64,000 bases of DNA from Tubiluchus corallicola. Lineage: Eukaryota; Priapulida; Priapulimorpha; Priapulimorphida; Tubiluchidae. Both the position numbers and the translations under genes were made by a program. The stretch spans positions 1,166,501 to 1,230,500 of the forward strand of contig JAQGDQ010000008.1 in assembly GCA_030141605.1 (NCBI GenBank). Direction: 5' to 3'. This document shows positions 1-12,009 of the stretch, piece after piece (within the stretch, counting starts at the first letter, position 1; each line of letters begins with the position of its first letter). Under the pieces are notes generated by a model, which ran no database searches, was not told the DNA's origin, and saw only the letters and a program-made list of their open reading frames with translations.

Positions 1-789
1 ACTTTTGCAAAGCTGAAAGCCTAACACGCGAGTTCTAATCACTTACAGGAATAATTTAGGAATTTTCCCAATCAATCATATACCGGCGTTAAAGTCAATG
101 AGGCTCAAAACAGAAGCTCGAGAGCGGACTTACAAAATTAAACTGAAGCATCATTCGGTCAATGATTTTCAATGACTCACGAACGGGCCTTGTATCTCCA
201 TTAGTGATTCATAAAAATATGTTTGATTAAAATGTCAGTTAAGTTTGTTGATAAAGACGAAAGAGACCAAGATGATCGAAAACCATGCAAATGTGATTGA
301 CAAAAGTACACATTACATCTAATAGCAAAAAAGTGTTACCCCGAAGGTCCAAACCCTAGTTTTATTATACAGCAGTGCATGCTGGGTAAACATAAAAGAC
401 ACAACAAAGGTTTTGGGGATTGAATGCTTACCACAAAAACGTCAGTACATTTTTATATAGCCAGGAAATAAGATGGAGTTCAGTCTAAATAGGAAATCTA
501 TCCTTGCCATTGATCTATCAATTAACAAAGGTCATTATAACTTGGTGTTAAACGACATGGATGCATTCAATGCTTTGTTTGTCAAGCGAAGAGAGATGCT
601 GCACCTCTTTTGTCTCTACTGGGAGCTAACAAATGCCACGTGCTGAATACTGTAACACGTGTCTGTAATGTTAATTAAACCGCATCGTACCACAGGAAAC
701 AGCATAATGTCTTTGCTTATTATTGTGATCTACATAGGCTGTGGACAGACACTAATGGGAGGGCGGCACAATTTACTGACATTTTTCAT

Positions 790-1010
790 TGAGGTGACCG
801 GTGATAACGTGGATACTGTGGATCCAGGGGATAACTGTATCCATACTGTGGATACTGGGGATAACGTGGATACACTGTGGATACTGACACTGCTGAGGTT
901 GCTGAACACTGCGGTTGTGAACACCGAGGTTGTGGGTGATGTGAGGTTGCTAGATATTGAAGTTGAGGGTGCTGAGGTACTGAATACTGAGGCAGGGGTT
1001 ACTGGCATCA
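790..1010. repeat. Degenerate short-period tandem repeat (gtggatactg / gaggttgtg type)
   Basis: Variants of gtggatactg and gataacgtggat recur, followed by gctgaggttg-like units. Both strands stay open here (122 codons plus, 93 codons minus). That is what a repeat lacking stop triplets gives, so I do not call a gene. Confidence 0.6.
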
Positions 1011-3454
1011 AGCATGCAGTTTACTGATACTGAGAATTCTCAAATAGTAGTTACCCACATAGTGTTTCAAGTTTTAACCTTGGGGGAATTTGCTTTTATA
1101 ACATCCGTACTTTGTGAAGTTTCTTTGCACTTAATAATGGTTTTCAATGTTGTTAATAACATAGCCATTCCGATACAATTTTACTAGTCACTGGAAATCT
1201 GCACAGAGTTAAGATATACCTGCCATCTGATAGCTAATAGCTAGTTTAATCTACAGAAAAAGTGAAAGATTAAAATTAAACCTGCTAAAGAACAGGCTAT
1301 CACCATAACTGCTATATGACCATTTGACTGTTCACATATATAAGCTCCATGCTCTCACAGCCAAAACGGATCAGCAGTGTAGCATAACACTACATGGAAA
1401 ACACAGTTTTGGTAAAAATGCATGTGGCAGTGCAACTAGTCCAAGGCACTGAGTTAGCTGAAACCACCCAGTTGTTTTCCTGGTAGTCACCCACCAGACA
1501 CAGTGTTCCTCATTTTTTGCTAAGCACACATGAGCAAGAATTCAACTTGATCCACTTGCCTAATGTGTGCAAGTATTATTATCAGAATATTAATAATAAT
1601 GTAAATTTGAATAATTTATTTCATCTAAACTTGTACAGAGCATAGAACTTTATGCTGCAGTGTAACTCAGAAACTTATAATGCTTGGAATTTCAGTGAAA
1701 CCTGAAACGTAACAAGTAGTTACTAGTTGACAAATGAACAAACCAAAAGAAATAAATTAATTACCAAGAGAAGAACTCAATTAATTCCCTAATTACTCCT
1801 GGTAAAGACTCCATGTTAGCACACATCTATCACACAAGATAAACTTGAAAGGAAAATGGACAATAATTGAGCTATGACTTTCGGTTTGCAAGGTTTTAGT
1901 ACAGGTCTGCTAAAGAGCAATTCTGACCTAATCGCTACATTTCTCAAACGTAAAGAGTGTGCTTTACAGAGATTTCTCCAGAAGTTAATGCTAAACTCAG
2001 ATATAACAAATTCAGTATTTTTATAGAAGAAAATGTCACTGGATATTAATTAAAAAGGGCTTAATCAATTAATAATTATCAATTATCAGCACTTAATATG
2101 ATTTGCTGAGTTTCATAGTTTAATTAGACCAGGTCCAATTCCAGTTATATAAATTAATTGTACATTATATAGGTTTCATGGCTTAACATACGTGTGTCTG
2201 ATACAGCACTCAACCGACGATGCTCAAAAGTATTCCCCACCAAAGCTTCTGGTTGACGAAACTATAAATAGGTCATATTTTTGCAGAGTATAGAGCTGCT
2301 GAACAAGTTTTCAAAATTTATGGTGTATTTAATACAACCAAATTTTTTTTAACGTTTTTAATAAATAAGTCTAGGAACTTTTCTGATTAATAGAATTTCC
2401 TACAAAACTTTGTGAGAATGCCTTTATAATCAAATATGACATCAGAATTTTATGAGAAATGAGTCTTTTATCCAAACTATTTTAATGCTGAAAATTTTTC
2501 CCATAATAAGTCAAACAGCTCAAATCTTCAGTTAAGGATGGCCATCTTTTATGGAAAAAGATGCAGTGGCTTAAAACAGCTCAACACTTGAGTTAATATT
2601 GGCCATCATTGAAACAGACATAGTGGTTTAAAAGCCTCACCATGCAACATTACGAGTGTTACCACATCAAAAACAGCACATTAGTTTTATGCCAAGAGAC
2701 AAGGTAGACCATTTTATGATGTTGTTTTATTGGTCCAGTAGGACTTTCTGATATTAGCCAAGTGCAGGATTTTATGTACAAAATCACAGAGTGCATTACC
2801 ATAAAGACCAATGAAGCATGACTATCGACAAAATTACATATCCATACATACGTTACAAATGTACATTGTATGACAAAAAAGTAAAATGCAGCAAGGCAAT
2901 GGAATGTTTAGGGTGTTGTGATAAAGTTCATAAGATTTCAAGATGTCTAAATAGTTAATGAGTAGGTTACCCGTCAGTGCATTTCACTAGAAAATCAAAA
3001 TCAGACATTACTATTCTTATAGGAGGATATAAACAAATTGAGTACAAGTCAGAAATCGGCAGTCTTCATAAAACAGATGATGTTTCTGCTCGGTTTTGGA
3101 GCATAATGAGACCTAACAACAGCATAAAACAATACAACTTGTATTCTCCTTGCATCCACTTCGTTCAATTTGCAATTACGCCCTTTTACGGAACTGTAAT
3201 TGCTCATATCTACATGTACATTGTTCAAATGTTCACAATGCACATGTATACATTATACAGTTTAGAATTCGGTATACTGCAACATGGAATTCACTATTTA
3301 GCAGCAGGACCTATTCAGCTATTGATGTTAATGGTGGGGTACTATCAAGGCTAACCAACCAAGTCTCACAGAAGCCAAGATAACAGAGGGTGATAACCAC
3401 ATTCGGATATGAATGCGAGGTTGACAGCGGCCAGGTGAAAGAAACCAACCAAAT

Positions 3455-3463
3455 AAACTATTT
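3455..3463 (-). promoter_or_regulatory. Poly(A) signal of the small minus-strand gene
   Basis: The minus strand reads AATAAA about 25 bases after the TGA at 3485-3487, as expected for the end of a terminal exon. The short spacing supports 3485-3602 as a real last exon. Confidence 0.45.
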
Positions 3464-3484
3464 ATTGATCAGCTTCAGCGTTGT

Positions 3485-3602
3485 TCAACTTCTGTCACAA
3501 AGAAGTACCCTGACCACTCGACTATTTGTCGCTTTAAAGGCCAGTTCAATAATCCATAGAATCCAGGAGGAGCTGATGGCAATAACTGTCATTTCTTTGT
3601 AG
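3485..3602 (-). CDS. Terminal coding exon of a small membrane/secreted protein gene
   Basis: The acceptor TTAG lies just beyond 3602. Splicing from the exon at 3900-4015 (phase 2) keeps an open frame to TGA at 3485-3487. In that frame the exon encodes a hydrophobic stretch (MTVIAISSSWILWIIELAF) followed by a short basic tail, so the joined product of about 77 residues would have a transmembrane helix. Another frame of the same exon also reads well (PPGFYGLLNWPLKRQIVEW) but does not fit the phase of the upstream donor. The frame is therefore uncertain, and I recognise no family. Confidence 0.4.
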
Positions 3603-3899
3603 CTAACTATTTTAAATGATTTCAGTTTATAACAAATTACTTTTATAACTCATATTTTGAAAAAAGCACATAGCACGGAATTGCACAGTAACCTCATATC
3701 TCAGTGTAATGAAAAAAGCAGTGTATCTTTTCTAAATGTATTATTTAACAAAAAGGGCTACAAACCCTTGTTACCCAAAATAAACATCTACTCTTATCAA
3801 AAAGAAACAATACTTTCACACAAAAACACAAATACAGACATTATGCACATTTGTTACATTTCAGTAGGCCTTATATTATGTTATCAACAGTTTACTTAC

Positions 3900-4043
3900 G
3901 GATCACGTTTATTGTACATTGGTAGGTAATTCCAATCTGAGTATGTTCCCCAATGGCCTTGGCTGTTACTGCTGACAGCAAAGTAGACTAGAACTAACAA
4001 AGCTCGCAGCCACATCTTCCTAGCTAAGCTGCATTGACTACAC
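3900..4043 (-). CDS. First coding exon: signal-peptide protein, family unknown
   Basis: An exon bounded by a strong acceptor (TTTTATTTCAG, just above 4043) and a strong donor (GTAAGTAAAC, just below 3900). The ATG is at 4013-4015. The first ~20 residues (MWLRALLVLVYFAVSSNSQG) form a classical signal peptide or signal anchor with a likely cleavage site after the Ser/Asn-rich stretch. An aromatic segment follows (HWGTYSDWNYLPMYNKRDP). Coding runs 4015 down to 3900 and ends in phase 2. The exon part above 4015 is 5' UTR. The protein would enter the secretory pathway. No domain is recognisable in so short a piece. Confidence 0.6.
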
Positions 4044-4678
4044 CTGAAATAAAATACGTAAGTTAATGAATTTCCAATAATTGTGGTCAATTTTCTATTA
4101 AATATTCATAATTAAATAGACCTAATGTTTAAAAGACTTCGAAAACAAAGAAATAATATTAATTGGGTATGAGACAAATACATCAACTTAAAAATGGAAT
4201 TATAACTATTATAATTAACATGTTACATAACAACCATGAACACACTTAATTGTATGCTTAATAAATGTTATAATAAGAGTTCTATGATCTCAAAAATTCG
4301 TCCTGTTTTCAACAATTTCATTCTTGCAATTTGTTTCGTCTGCAAATTGGTAAACAAGTGCACAAATACTCTAGGTTTGCTTATACAACTAAATGGTTAT
4401 TACATTTTTAAAATATAAAAATAATATAGATACAGACCCTAAGCCTACAACCGGTCAAAATACAAACGATTTTCTGTTGTTGTTAGTTGAAATTGGTTGC
4501 TTAATATCTATAACCAGTAAGCACGATAGTCACAATAACAACCTGTTACTAACTAAACGGCAGTAAGATACTACTTTCTGCATCTCCTTACCAGTCACAA
4601 TAAACATGTACACAGAATTTTGTAAGCTCAAAATACTAATTTACAAGTTACACAAACACACATTTCAAAAGTTACGCA

Positions 4679-4760
4679 CCTTCCTTATCACTCAAACCAC
4701 GCTTTCACTTTCCACCTTCAAAATGGAGTCCGGCTATTATTACTGGTCGGCGTAGGTCGC
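4679..4760 (-). promoter_or_regulatory. Candidate 5' UTR exon / promoter of the small minus-strand gene
   Basis: On the minus strand a CCATTTTGAAGG (YY1-like) motif is followed by a donor-like AAG/GTGCGTAAC near 4679. This could splice to the acceptor above 4043. The plus strand of the same block also ends in a donor-like CAG/GTATGT near 4771, so transcription might start here in both directions. This is inferred from motifs only. Confidence 0.3.
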
Positions 4761-5024
4761 TCCCCAACCAGGTATGTTAATCAATACAACTGACGCAGCA
4801 TCTAGCTATGAAAGTCAGCGAACCGTGGTGAGCAGAAATACATTACTAGTTATAAAATTGAAAAGTTGAAGATTACACTACAACCAATGTACAGATGACT
4901 ACTTGCATAATGTGCAATGATATTAATTCTACCAACAAAATGTGGAAATACTTCAACACACACTGAAACTGAAAAATGCCTAACTTTCTTAATCGAATAG
5001 AAATCTTACCTGCTAGAAACACAC

Positions 5025-5215
5025 GCTGGCGTACGCCTGCTTAGCATAGATGTCCTAGCGCCATCTAGCGTCAGCAGGTAGTGGAATTTCATGAAGCTGG
5101 AAGTGGTGCTGAACTGCTGACAAGCCGCTGTTCTAGCAGTGTCTAATTTTTTTTGATGGATTACTGCTGTATTTACCTGTCTTGAAGGTAAACTTTCAGA
5201 GTTTTGCCTGCCCAA
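5025..5215 (-). other. Candidate alternative 5' exon (minus strand)
   Basis: A 69-codon minus-strand frame ends at a good donor (AGCAG/GTAAGATTTC, near 5025-5030). It contains a CTAGATGGCGCTAG segment typical of core-promoter or YY1-type sequence. It could be an alternative first exon of the signal-peptide gene or a noncoding transcript. The encoded residues match nothing I recognise. Confidence 0.25.
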
Positions 5216-7603
5216 TGTCTACAATAGACATAATGGGTACAATTATTCAAACGATGATTAAAATTAAATTTTCAATCACTGGCAGTACTAAAATTATCAT
5301 TTTTATTTAAATTTAGAGTTTGTGTTATTTATACTGGTTAAATTCATGTCGATTTTCATTTGAGCCCAACATCTATAATTTAAATATTACCTCACAATTT
5401 AAATTTTCTTATGGGTGTAAAAAATTAAAACAATATAGGCCTAATGCTTTACAAAGCCAAATGAAATGTTTTTGGTTTTGTTAGTGTATAGTGTCTAATC
5501 TAAACTTTTTGGAAAATATCTAAGCATCACAGATACATGCTTCTAATTAAGTAGTGAAAATAATTATTCATTAATTGAAATTGAACAAGGGATAGACACA
5601 GGCAATTAAAACAAACTTAATTATTACTTTCATATAGTTACTTCTGTAGACAACATTTATTATTGTCAATATTGCAAGGCTGGTGATGTTATTATCACTA
5701 TACATCTACTAATGACACACTTACTGATGCACCTGTTAACTTTAAACGTTTATATAGTGTATAATTCTCTATCTTAATAAACGGAATACTGAAGGCAAGT
5801 AACATCACTATTTTGTAGACAGCTATTACTCAAACAGACAACTAATGTTTCTCTATGAAAGTTAGAAAACAATTTTTAATTAAAACAAAAAGCAAACAGC
5901 ATAATTAAAAACTCAAAACTTCAGCAATGGGTACATGTATTTTATTTATACAAGCTGGTAAGCATTTCTCATAACAATTTTGTGAAATTCCATTACCAAA
6001 TTGTATTAGTATACAAATGTTATTTTAATTCCCAATCACAAATATGCAAACAACAAAAGTATAAATAGTAACAACCCGTACTTTTACAAAATAAGGCCAA
6101 GTTTTTGATGTTTAATTAGCATCAACATTAACCGTAGCTAAGTTATAAGAAATCAAAATATAGGTCTATGTATAAGTTTACATGTATGTAATTTTCACAA
6201 CTTTATATACATGATTACTTACATATGTTAATACATACAGTAGCTATGTTGTATTTTTATCAATAAAAAACAATTAATAATAAAAGTGAAAAAACTTATG
6301 TATAGCATGGCTACATAAAGAATGGCCTAAAAAATAAAGAATGGTCTCAAGAATTTCACACGTTTTGCTTCTTTTCCATGAAGTTTGGTATCAAAAATTT
6401 GATAATTGCATTTTCATTTCATCAGTAGACTCATATACTGCTTTATGATACACTATAATTATACCAAATGGCCAAAAAACAATTAACAAGTCAGTTGGTA
6501 ATATGCTTGACATGTGTAGTGTTATAACTGAGCTAATCTCCCTAGCGTTACTGAAAGAGTTTGCCTATTAATTTCATCCACTGCGAACAGGCCATAATGG
6601 CAGATTTGCCAAAATAAACAAATCCAAATTTTCAAAAAAAAAATATATTATTAAATGAGATACAGAAAGAAAATACACTCACATGTATGTTAAAGCCATG
6701 CATCTTATTACAACTTATATATAGCTTCTGATATTTAAATTCAAATTTAACTATGTGACATTAAGTGTGTATGAATCATATACACTTAAAACTGCTTACA
6801 TATAATCATGCAATATTTCAGCCTTGGATTGTATAAGGTGAAATCTTTCATTTCTAATATTCTTTTTCAGTTTTTCTCCAATCAAGGCTAGCTCTGGTAT
6901 GAATCAAAAGGGGCTTTGGCATTTCTTTTCACTACTTTTTTACTGGAACCCCATTGCAATAGCAATGACAGCAATGTTAAAAATGGGACGCAACATCTCA
7001 GCTTATCACTAGCTCAGACTTTCAACCACAAATTGTAGTGCAGCAGAAATCTGGAACAGCGTGTCGACCACACTATGCTGTCACTATTAACAACGTAGTT
7101 TTTCAACAAAATGAAGCCCTCCCTCATTGCTCAGAAGCTGTGAGAGATTTTTCTCAAAGAAAGATATCTGATCCTGGGGTTGGAAGATTGTGACTTGACA
7201 AATTTGACAGCCTGACATTTTTTACAGGGCTATAGCATGCAAAAGTTATGCAAAAACATCAAAACACCTTCATGAACCCGAAATAACAATAAGAGGTTGT
7301 TGTCCAAACACTTAACTTGAAATACTTGCTGATGTCGGAAATGCATATATTGTAACCATTAGCAGAAGTGCTTTGAAGACGGTAGCAAAAATAGTAAAAC
7401 CTACCACTACAGTAGTTATTTTTACATTTTCATCTCATTTGACTAAAAAAATTTCCCAAAGCTTTAGTTCATATGTAACTATTTTCAAACATTCTGCTTT
7501 GTTTGTTAAAAAGATATAGAAAATTCAAAGTGTATAGTGACTTATGAAATAACCTGTACAAAGTTTTTATCACAATTTATGCACAAATGCATTGCAAGAA
7601 TAT
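5216..7603. other. Intergenic stretch, includes 3' UTR of STK11IP
   Basis: AT-rich DNA without a supportable reading frame or RNA gene. The part next to 7603 should carry the 3' UTR of the minus-strand STK11IP gene. I cannot place its poly(A) site with confidence. Confidence 0.5.
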
Positions 7604-10600
7604 TTAGACATTGACAATTTCAAGCTCTACACCAAAGAGTTCCTGCCACGGTATTTTAACAGCGGTCACTAAAGCATCACAAGAATGTGCTGTTTCCATA
7701 GCCAAGTACCAAACCTGTTCTTTGCCAAACTCTTCATTGAAGAAAAAAACTGTCACACTTTCCATAGTGCACTTAAGCCTGATGATGTTACTGAGCAGCT
7801 GCTTCACCGGGTTTGAAAACTGCAACCTAGGAGTTTTGTTAGCAGTTCCCTGCAGCAGCCGTGGTCTTGGCAAATGGTGGTCCTGAGTAGCCAGACAGAT
7901 TTCAGTAGATGTAATGATTACAGAAACTGGAAGTCTATTTGAGAAATCACCATTGACATACTGGTATGCAAGGATGAACAGCTTGATGTCAGTGTCAACA
8001 TCGGCTACCTGGTCCTCACTCAGCAAAACCTGATTAACAATGTTTTCCCTGATTTGGAGATGGTTTATGGAAATTGCTCTAAGTTTACTGTCTGTGCTGA
8101 TAGTTGAGCTTCGTATGACATCTGTGAGGAATGTGACAAAACTGCTACAGCGGATGGAATCACGAACAAGAAATGTATAGCAAGATCCAGCAGAGGAAAA
8201 TTCAAGTCTGAAACTTTGTTCACCCAGTCCCACATCCAAGTACACCAACTCTGTTACTGGTTGGGCATCGACGCGGCGCAACCATCTCTCAATTTGATGC
8301 GTTTCTTCACCAAATATTTTGAAAATATAAATTTTATGCGTCGAAACAACTAAAAGAACTGTGAACTCATCACCAACATCATAATGTATGCAATCAGTTC
8401 TTATCAAACCAACAAATTCCTCGTAATTTTCCGTAAAGACGCTAAGATTAAAGAATAAGTGCAGTCGATGGTCACACCGAGTAAAGTCACTGTAATAATA
8501 TTTAATGTCATGCAAACTTTCACTTTCAGCAACATTAAAGTTATTTGCAATCGTCGCATGCTTTACAGGAGTATCATAAATGTTTCTGCTATGCTGACTG
8601 GCTGTTTCAAAACTAACACTGCTTCCCGTCGATGCTGTATCTTGTACTGCATTCACAGTATCTAATACTGTGTGCTCGTCTCTATTGTGACCACTGTTGT
8701 TTGAGCCAATGGGGCTACTTCTTACTGCAATTATATCACCTTCATCCACAATGGTCGAATATTTAGAAGCAGTGCAAAAAGGTTTTACTGGTTTTCCAGC
8801 AATACTAATTTGTAAATTACCAATGTCCGATGAAGTGCTGGCATCTGCCTGCTGATGGGTATTATAGTCTTCAGAAGATAAGCCACTAGTCAAACTACTG
8901 GCACTTGGGTTTGTTAATATTGCAATGTCACTTTCACCGGGTTGCAAAGTTTGATTAAAGTCACAACTTGAGCCACTGGGAGGATTAGCATTCATGTTAT
9001 TCGAATCTAAGATTGGACCATGATCTACAGAGAGAATTCTTTTCACAGTTATCGCAGAAGATCTCATGATGGAGCTGCTGGAAGAGCTGCTGCCACAGTA
9101 GTCTACAGCAGAAACACAGTCATCAACTTTTTCTCCAACAAAGTTCTCAGCAGTTTCTGGTACTATTACAGCTGCTAATGAAGTAGGCTTAAAACCTGTT
9201 GATGATGTAATAAGTGAATCCTGGGATATTCTAACAACATCCGATATTTCAGGTCTTACTCTTTTTGAAGTCTCTGCTTTAGAAAACTGATCTTCTACTT
9301 GAATCACAAGTTCTGAATTGCATGTGGGACACAAGATATCATCTTCAATTTTCTTAATCTTAACACCAGGTTTGCTTGTGCTACATGTTTCATTCTTGAA
9401 TTTGAATGAACACTTCAGGCACTGATATGAAATCTTGTCAGCTTCTTTAGCCACATTGAGTAGGCTAGCTTGCAGATTTCTCTGTAGCAATTCAGTCATA
9501 ATGTTGAGACTTGACTCGTCATCAAGTAGGTATCTTCGGTGTCTTTTATCTTTCCGAACATAACCAAACACTAGGTGAAGAAAGGACATGCACTGAGCTG
9601 TACTGGTACTCTGATCTTCTATCATGTCTTCTTCCTGCTGTACAGACTTTAAGTTTCTCAGGTCTAAAACTAGTAGCACATTGCCATTCACATTTTTTTC
9701 TATAAGTCCCGTATCTGTGATGCTCACTAGAAGCATTTGTTCTTCAGTCAATTCAGAATCCAATGACCTTACTATGAATACTTGAGTCTCGCATTCTGGA
9801 AAAGCCTGTTCTAGACATTCTTCCCTCTCAATGGACTCAGTCATAGGATTACTACTATAAATATCACGAAATTCCCATGAAGATTCTTTTATTGGATCAT
9901 TGCTAATGTTAGCTTTATCCTGATGTTCATCTGTGGACCCGGATGCGTCAAAAACTTCTATATCACTAGATGTGTGTCTATGTCTGTCGCTGGAATCTGG
10001 CTCAGATCCTGGCACTTCATCTACACTGTGAGAAGGTATATCGTCAGCAAACTTTTGTTTTGTTGCACCAAGCCAATCTGCTCCTAGCTGTTTTCTGAAG
10101 AGTTTGTAAGTGTTTTTTGTTGTAATGTGTTTCTCTTGCTTTTCTGATACACTCTCTTCTGTGGCAGATTGCTCAGATATACCACTTATAAGTTCTACAT
10201 CTACTTCAGCCTCAGAAAAGTCTAAGTCGGTTATTTCAGCTTGTCTTGGTTTAATTCTCCGTTTTTGCTTACTGACATAAATTGAAGTAATCGAACGGTC
10301 TTGTATAGCATCATTATAAGAGTTTTCAAAACTCGAAATTGATGCTGAAGTATTATTTCTCGATATACCGTAACTGTGATCAGTCAGAACAGTACTGTTC
10401 TGAAAGGGTCGTCTACCCTGAAACTCCAGTTCAGATTTTGAAACAATTTTACCATCTAATTCAAACATCACATTAGCAATAACGATGGAGAGTTTATGAA
10501 TTGTGAGCACTCTGTGAAACTTATGGAAAGACAATGGATTTCCACTTAAATTCAGCATTCTAAGCATCGTAAGTCTTCCGAGAGGCATAAGAACATCGTG

Positions 10601-11404
10601 GTGACATAAGCAGTTCTCAGAAATGTCTAATTCCTGTAAATTAGTTAATTCTGCAATCCCATCCAATGTTTCCAGGTTATTGTGTTTTAGCACGAGCGTA
10701 CATAACCTAGCCTTCACGGATACACTAAAGGATGGACAGCAAGAGAGTTGATTAAAACCAATGTTAAGATATTTCAGTGACATGAGAACTGCCAAGTGGT
10801 TTCCAGTTGACTTGATTCGATTGTGACTGATATCAAGAACTTCAACAACTGGTAAGAGTTTCAGTGACTCATCCAAAGCCTCTATACTGTTAAAGCTGAG
10901 ATTCACTGCAGTCAATTCCGGCCAAGCAAACGGACGGCTCATGTCACCTCCACAAGAGGCGAATAACGTGTCAACATTAATAATACACCTAGAACAGGTA
11001 ATGAAATGAAGTCGTTGCCGGAGACTCTGCAAACCAAGTATCAAATGCAACGGCACTTTCTTTATTTCAAGGTACCGAAGCATACGAAATCGATCTAACT
11101 TTACGGCACCCTGTAAGGTGGCACTAGTGTGTACCAGTTTAAAGTATATTGTTTTCTGTATGATGTCGTATATAAACTCAATGTCTTCACACCATGGTTC
11201 AATAAGTCGCCTGCCGGGAACTACCTCAAATGAACGTTCAAGGTCTTCATGGCTTATTCTACTAAATGCCTGATTCAAATATGTTAAAGCTGATGTAGTT
11301 AATGTCAGCTTTGAAGAACCACTGAGCACCCTTTCACCATATTCTCGGAGTAACTTTGCCAGTGACGATACCAGAGTTGAGTCACTGTTGCACAAAGGAG
11401 ACAT
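7604..11404 (-). CDS. STK11IP: Serine/threonine kinase 11-interacting protein (LIP1)
   Basis: A single open frame of 1266 codons. Residues ~1-100 match the N-terminal region of vertebrate STK11IP (LKB1-interacting protein 1), including a KLVHT element. Residues ~105-295 are leucine-rich repeats (LSFNSIEALDESLKLL, LDISHNRI, LNLSGNPL), preceded by a CSRC...CGGD segment characteristic of the family. A GADWLG motif near 441 follows, then a Ser/acidic low-complexity middle with a poly-Ser run. A CxxC pair at C662/C665 and C692/C695 looks zinc-binding. The C-terminal PH-like blocks contain DHRLHLFFNLSVF and end in PWQELFGVELEI, as in vertebrate proteins. STK11IP is known to bind LKB1 and to act at the lysosome/cytoplasm. 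The start was chosen because MSPLCNS aligns with the family's N-terminus. The lack of introns over 3.8 kb is odd beside its intron-rich neighbours. Copy number in the genome cannot be judged here. Confidence 0.9.
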   Translation of the reverse strand: MSPLCNSDSTLVSSLAKLLREYGERVLSGSSKLTLTTSALTYLNQAFSRISHEDLERSFEVVPGRRLIEPWCEDIEFIYDIIQKTIYFKLVHTSATLQGAVKLDRFRMLRYLEIKKVPLHLILGLQSLRQRLHFITCSRCIINVDTLFASCGGDMSRPFAWPELTAVNLSFNSIEALDESLKLLPVVEVLDISHNRIKSTGNHLAVLMSLKYLNIGFNQLSCCPSFSVSVKARLCTLVLKHNNLETLDGIAELTNLQELDISENCLCHHDVLMPLGRLTMLRMLNLSGNPLSFHKFHRVLTIHKLSIVIANVMFELDGKIVSKSELEFQGRRPFQNSTVLTDHSYGISRNNTSASISSFENSYNDAIQDRSITSIYVSKQKRRIKPRQAEITDLDFSEAEVDVELISGISEQSATEESVSEKQEKHITTKNTYKLFRKQLGADWLGATKQKFADDIPSHSVDEVPGSEPDSSDRHRHTSSDIEVFDASGSTDEHQDKANISNDPIKESSWEFRDIYSSNPMTESIEREECLEQAFPECETQVFIVRSLDSELTEEQMLLVSITDTGLIEKNVNGNVLLVLDLRNLKSVQQEEDMIEDQSTSTAQCMSFLHLVFGYVRKDKRHRRYLLDDESSLNIMTELLQRNLQASLLNVAKEADKISYQCLKCSFKFKNETCSTSKPGVKIKKIEDDILCPTCNSELVIQVEDQFSKAETSKRVRPEISDVVRISQDSLITSSTGFKPTSLAAVIVPETAENFVGEKVDDCVSAVDYCGSSSSSSSIMRSSAITVKRILSVDHGPILDSNNMNANPPSGSSCDFNQTLQPGESDIAILTNPSASSLTSGLSSEDYNTHQQADASTSSDIGNLQISIAGKPVKPFCTASKYSTIVDEGDIIAVRSSPIGSNNSGHNRDEHTVLDTVNAVQDTASTGSSVSFETASQHSRNIYDTPVKHATIANNFNVAESESLHDIKYYYSDFTRCDHRLHLFFNLSVFTENYEEFVGLIRTDCIHYDVGDEFTVLLVVSTHKIYIFKIFGEETHQIERWLRRVDAQPVTELVYLDVGLGEQSFRLEFSSAGSCYTFLVRDSIRCSSFVTFLTDVIRSSTISTDSKLRAISINHLQIRENIVNQVLLSEDQVADVDTDIKLFILAYQYVNGDFSNRLPVSVIITSTEICLATQDHHLPRPRLLQGTANKTPRLQFSNPVKQLLSNIIRLKCTMESVTVFFFNEEFGKEQVWYLAMETAHSCDALVTAVKIPWQELFGVELEIVNV

Positions 11405-12009
11405 GATTTGTTGGCGTCTTAATGTTTATAGGAATCAAAAACCAACATTGGCCATTTTGATGTGTATCTCCCCATGTGCTGTGATAGTAATTCACAACAA
11501 AAATTTACACAATCTGAAAAATAAAATGTTGTGATAAATAGCAACTAAAGAAGTTTTAAACATTGTAAACTCAGCATTATAGCTTTTATACAAGGGTTCA
11601 TAATCAGTTAACGTAGTTTAGGTGAATTATAAATTCAAATACATGTTAATCAAACAAATAAATGAGTAAGATGAATGATAATGGTGGGCACATAAATCAG
11701 ATGTTTTAGGATCAGAACACATCACATAAGCTAAGATATAAGGAAAACTAATCGTCAACGTTTTGCTGCTAAAAGATACTTTGTAAACAAGAAGATTCTG
11801 CTTAAATACAAGTATTGATCAGAATGAAATGTAAGTAATGATTTTTTGTATAACAACTAGTTCTAAGTAATACCACAAGTGCAAAAAATGTGAAAAGACG
11901 CATGAAAATCAAAAGAAAGCTAATGGAGTACCTGATAGTGATACTATAGAAAAGTTAAAGGAACTAGGAAGAAAAAAGTGGAGACTTAGTAAGCAAAAAT
12001 GTGTCTAGT
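11405..12009. other. Intergenic stretch upstream of STK11IP
   Basis: Presumably contains the STK11IP promoter and any 5' UTR exons. I see no clear TATA box or other reading frame. Confidence 0.4.

Larger units (their letters stand above)
1..3484. other. Intergenic stretch, no supportable gene
   Basis: AT-rich DNA with no reading frame that shows a recognisable domain or a convincing splice pattern on either strand. The only structure I see is the degenerate tandem repeat near 0.8-1.0 kb, listed separately. A 125-codon plus-strand frame at 2977-3354 has no recognisable motif and low-complexity, Met/Tyr/Ile-rich content, so I treat it as chance. The 3' UTR of the small minus-strand gene ends just inside this stretch. 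Confidence 0.5.

Noticed and set aside
659-1027. 122-codon plus-strand frame rich in VDTGDN repeats
   Set aside because: It comes from a degenerate tandem repeat that is open on both strands. No domain or splice context.
2977-3354. 125-codon plus-strand frame
   Set aside because: No recognisable motif, AT-driven composition and no supporting signals.
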